Below are positions 5,490-5,544 of a stretch of DNA of 5,544 nucleotides, piece after piece. Location: NCBI GenBank assembly GCA_012838875.1, contig DUOL01000041.1:1-5544 (forward strand), read 5' to 3'. The translations under genes were made by a program, and so were the position numbers. Source of the stretch: Bacteroidales bacterium (GTDB lineage Bacteria > Bacteroidota > Bacteroidia > Bacteroidales > WCHB1-69). The stretch's first letter is position 1. Every line of letters begins with the position of its first letter. The notes below the pieces were generated by a model that saw only the letters and a list, made by a program, of their open reading frames with translations, was not told the origin of the DNA and did not search any database.

Positions 5490-5544
5490 ATGAATCAAAT
5501 GTTTATATTTTATAACTTAAATTTACTAATGCGGAATGTTGATA
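5490..5544 (+). CDS. Possible start of a gene cut by the window edge
   Basis: An ATG at 5490-5492 opens a frame that stays open for 18 codons to the end (MNQMFIFYNLNLLMRNVD). It lies about 50 bases downstream of the promoter at 5433-5440, and the two earlier ATGs near 5453 and 5462 are each followed at once by a stop. I do not recognise the protein and 18 residues are too few to assign it. A later ATG in the same frame, or a start outside the window, is equally possible. Confidence 0.3.
   Translation, partial: MNQMFIFYNLNLLMRNVD

Noticed and set aside
5202..5498. Minus-strand open frame of 98 codons
   Set aside because: It ends inside repeat B, overlaps the rightward promoter and leader, and shows no recognisable domain. 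A relic gene cannot be fully excluded.

Overview
This 5.5 kb window looks like a chromosomal piece of a Bacteroidota genome. Three lines of evidence agree. The ParE and TruB sequences have the compact forms typical of that phylum. The start codons lack Shine-Dalgarno sequences and follow A/T-rich leaders. Three separate sites carry the Bacteroidota sigma-factor -7 box TAnnTTTG, each in a nearly identical setting (GTAnnTTTGC). The base composition is AT-rich apart from two GC-rich repeat copies. I cannot name the genus with confidence.

All the recognisable genes lie on the minus strand and are transcribed from right to left. In that order they are a tRNA-Arg(ACG) gene (4954-5027) with its promoter and a 12-bp hairpin terminator; truB, the tRNA pseudouridine-55 synthase (4119-4862); parE, topoisomerase IV subunit B (2126-4003), with its own promoter; and, 27 bases after parE, a ClC-family chloride channel/antiporter with two CBS domains (272-2098). 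parE and the ClC gene probably share a transcript. parC is not in the window.

The cluster is bracketed by two diverged copies of a GC-rich dispersed repeat in inverted orientation (about 1-134 and 5109-5278). Both copies begin GGGCGTGCCCC, share the block TCCAAGTCCGC, and share an identical 17-base block that forms the loop and inner stem of a hairpin whose outer stem differs between copies while still pairing. At the far right a plus-strand promoter (5433-5440) points out of the window toward a reading frame cut off by the edge.

The most unusual details are these. The tRNA-Arg appears to have exchanged the near-universal tertiary pair G19-C56 for A19-U56, and it lies next to truB, whose product modifies the neighbouring base U55. 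The repeat pair shows structural conservation. The ClC protein has a valine where proton-coupled ClC antiporters carry the internal proton glutamate. I did not see a defence system, CRISPR array, transposase or other undescribed multi-gene system.
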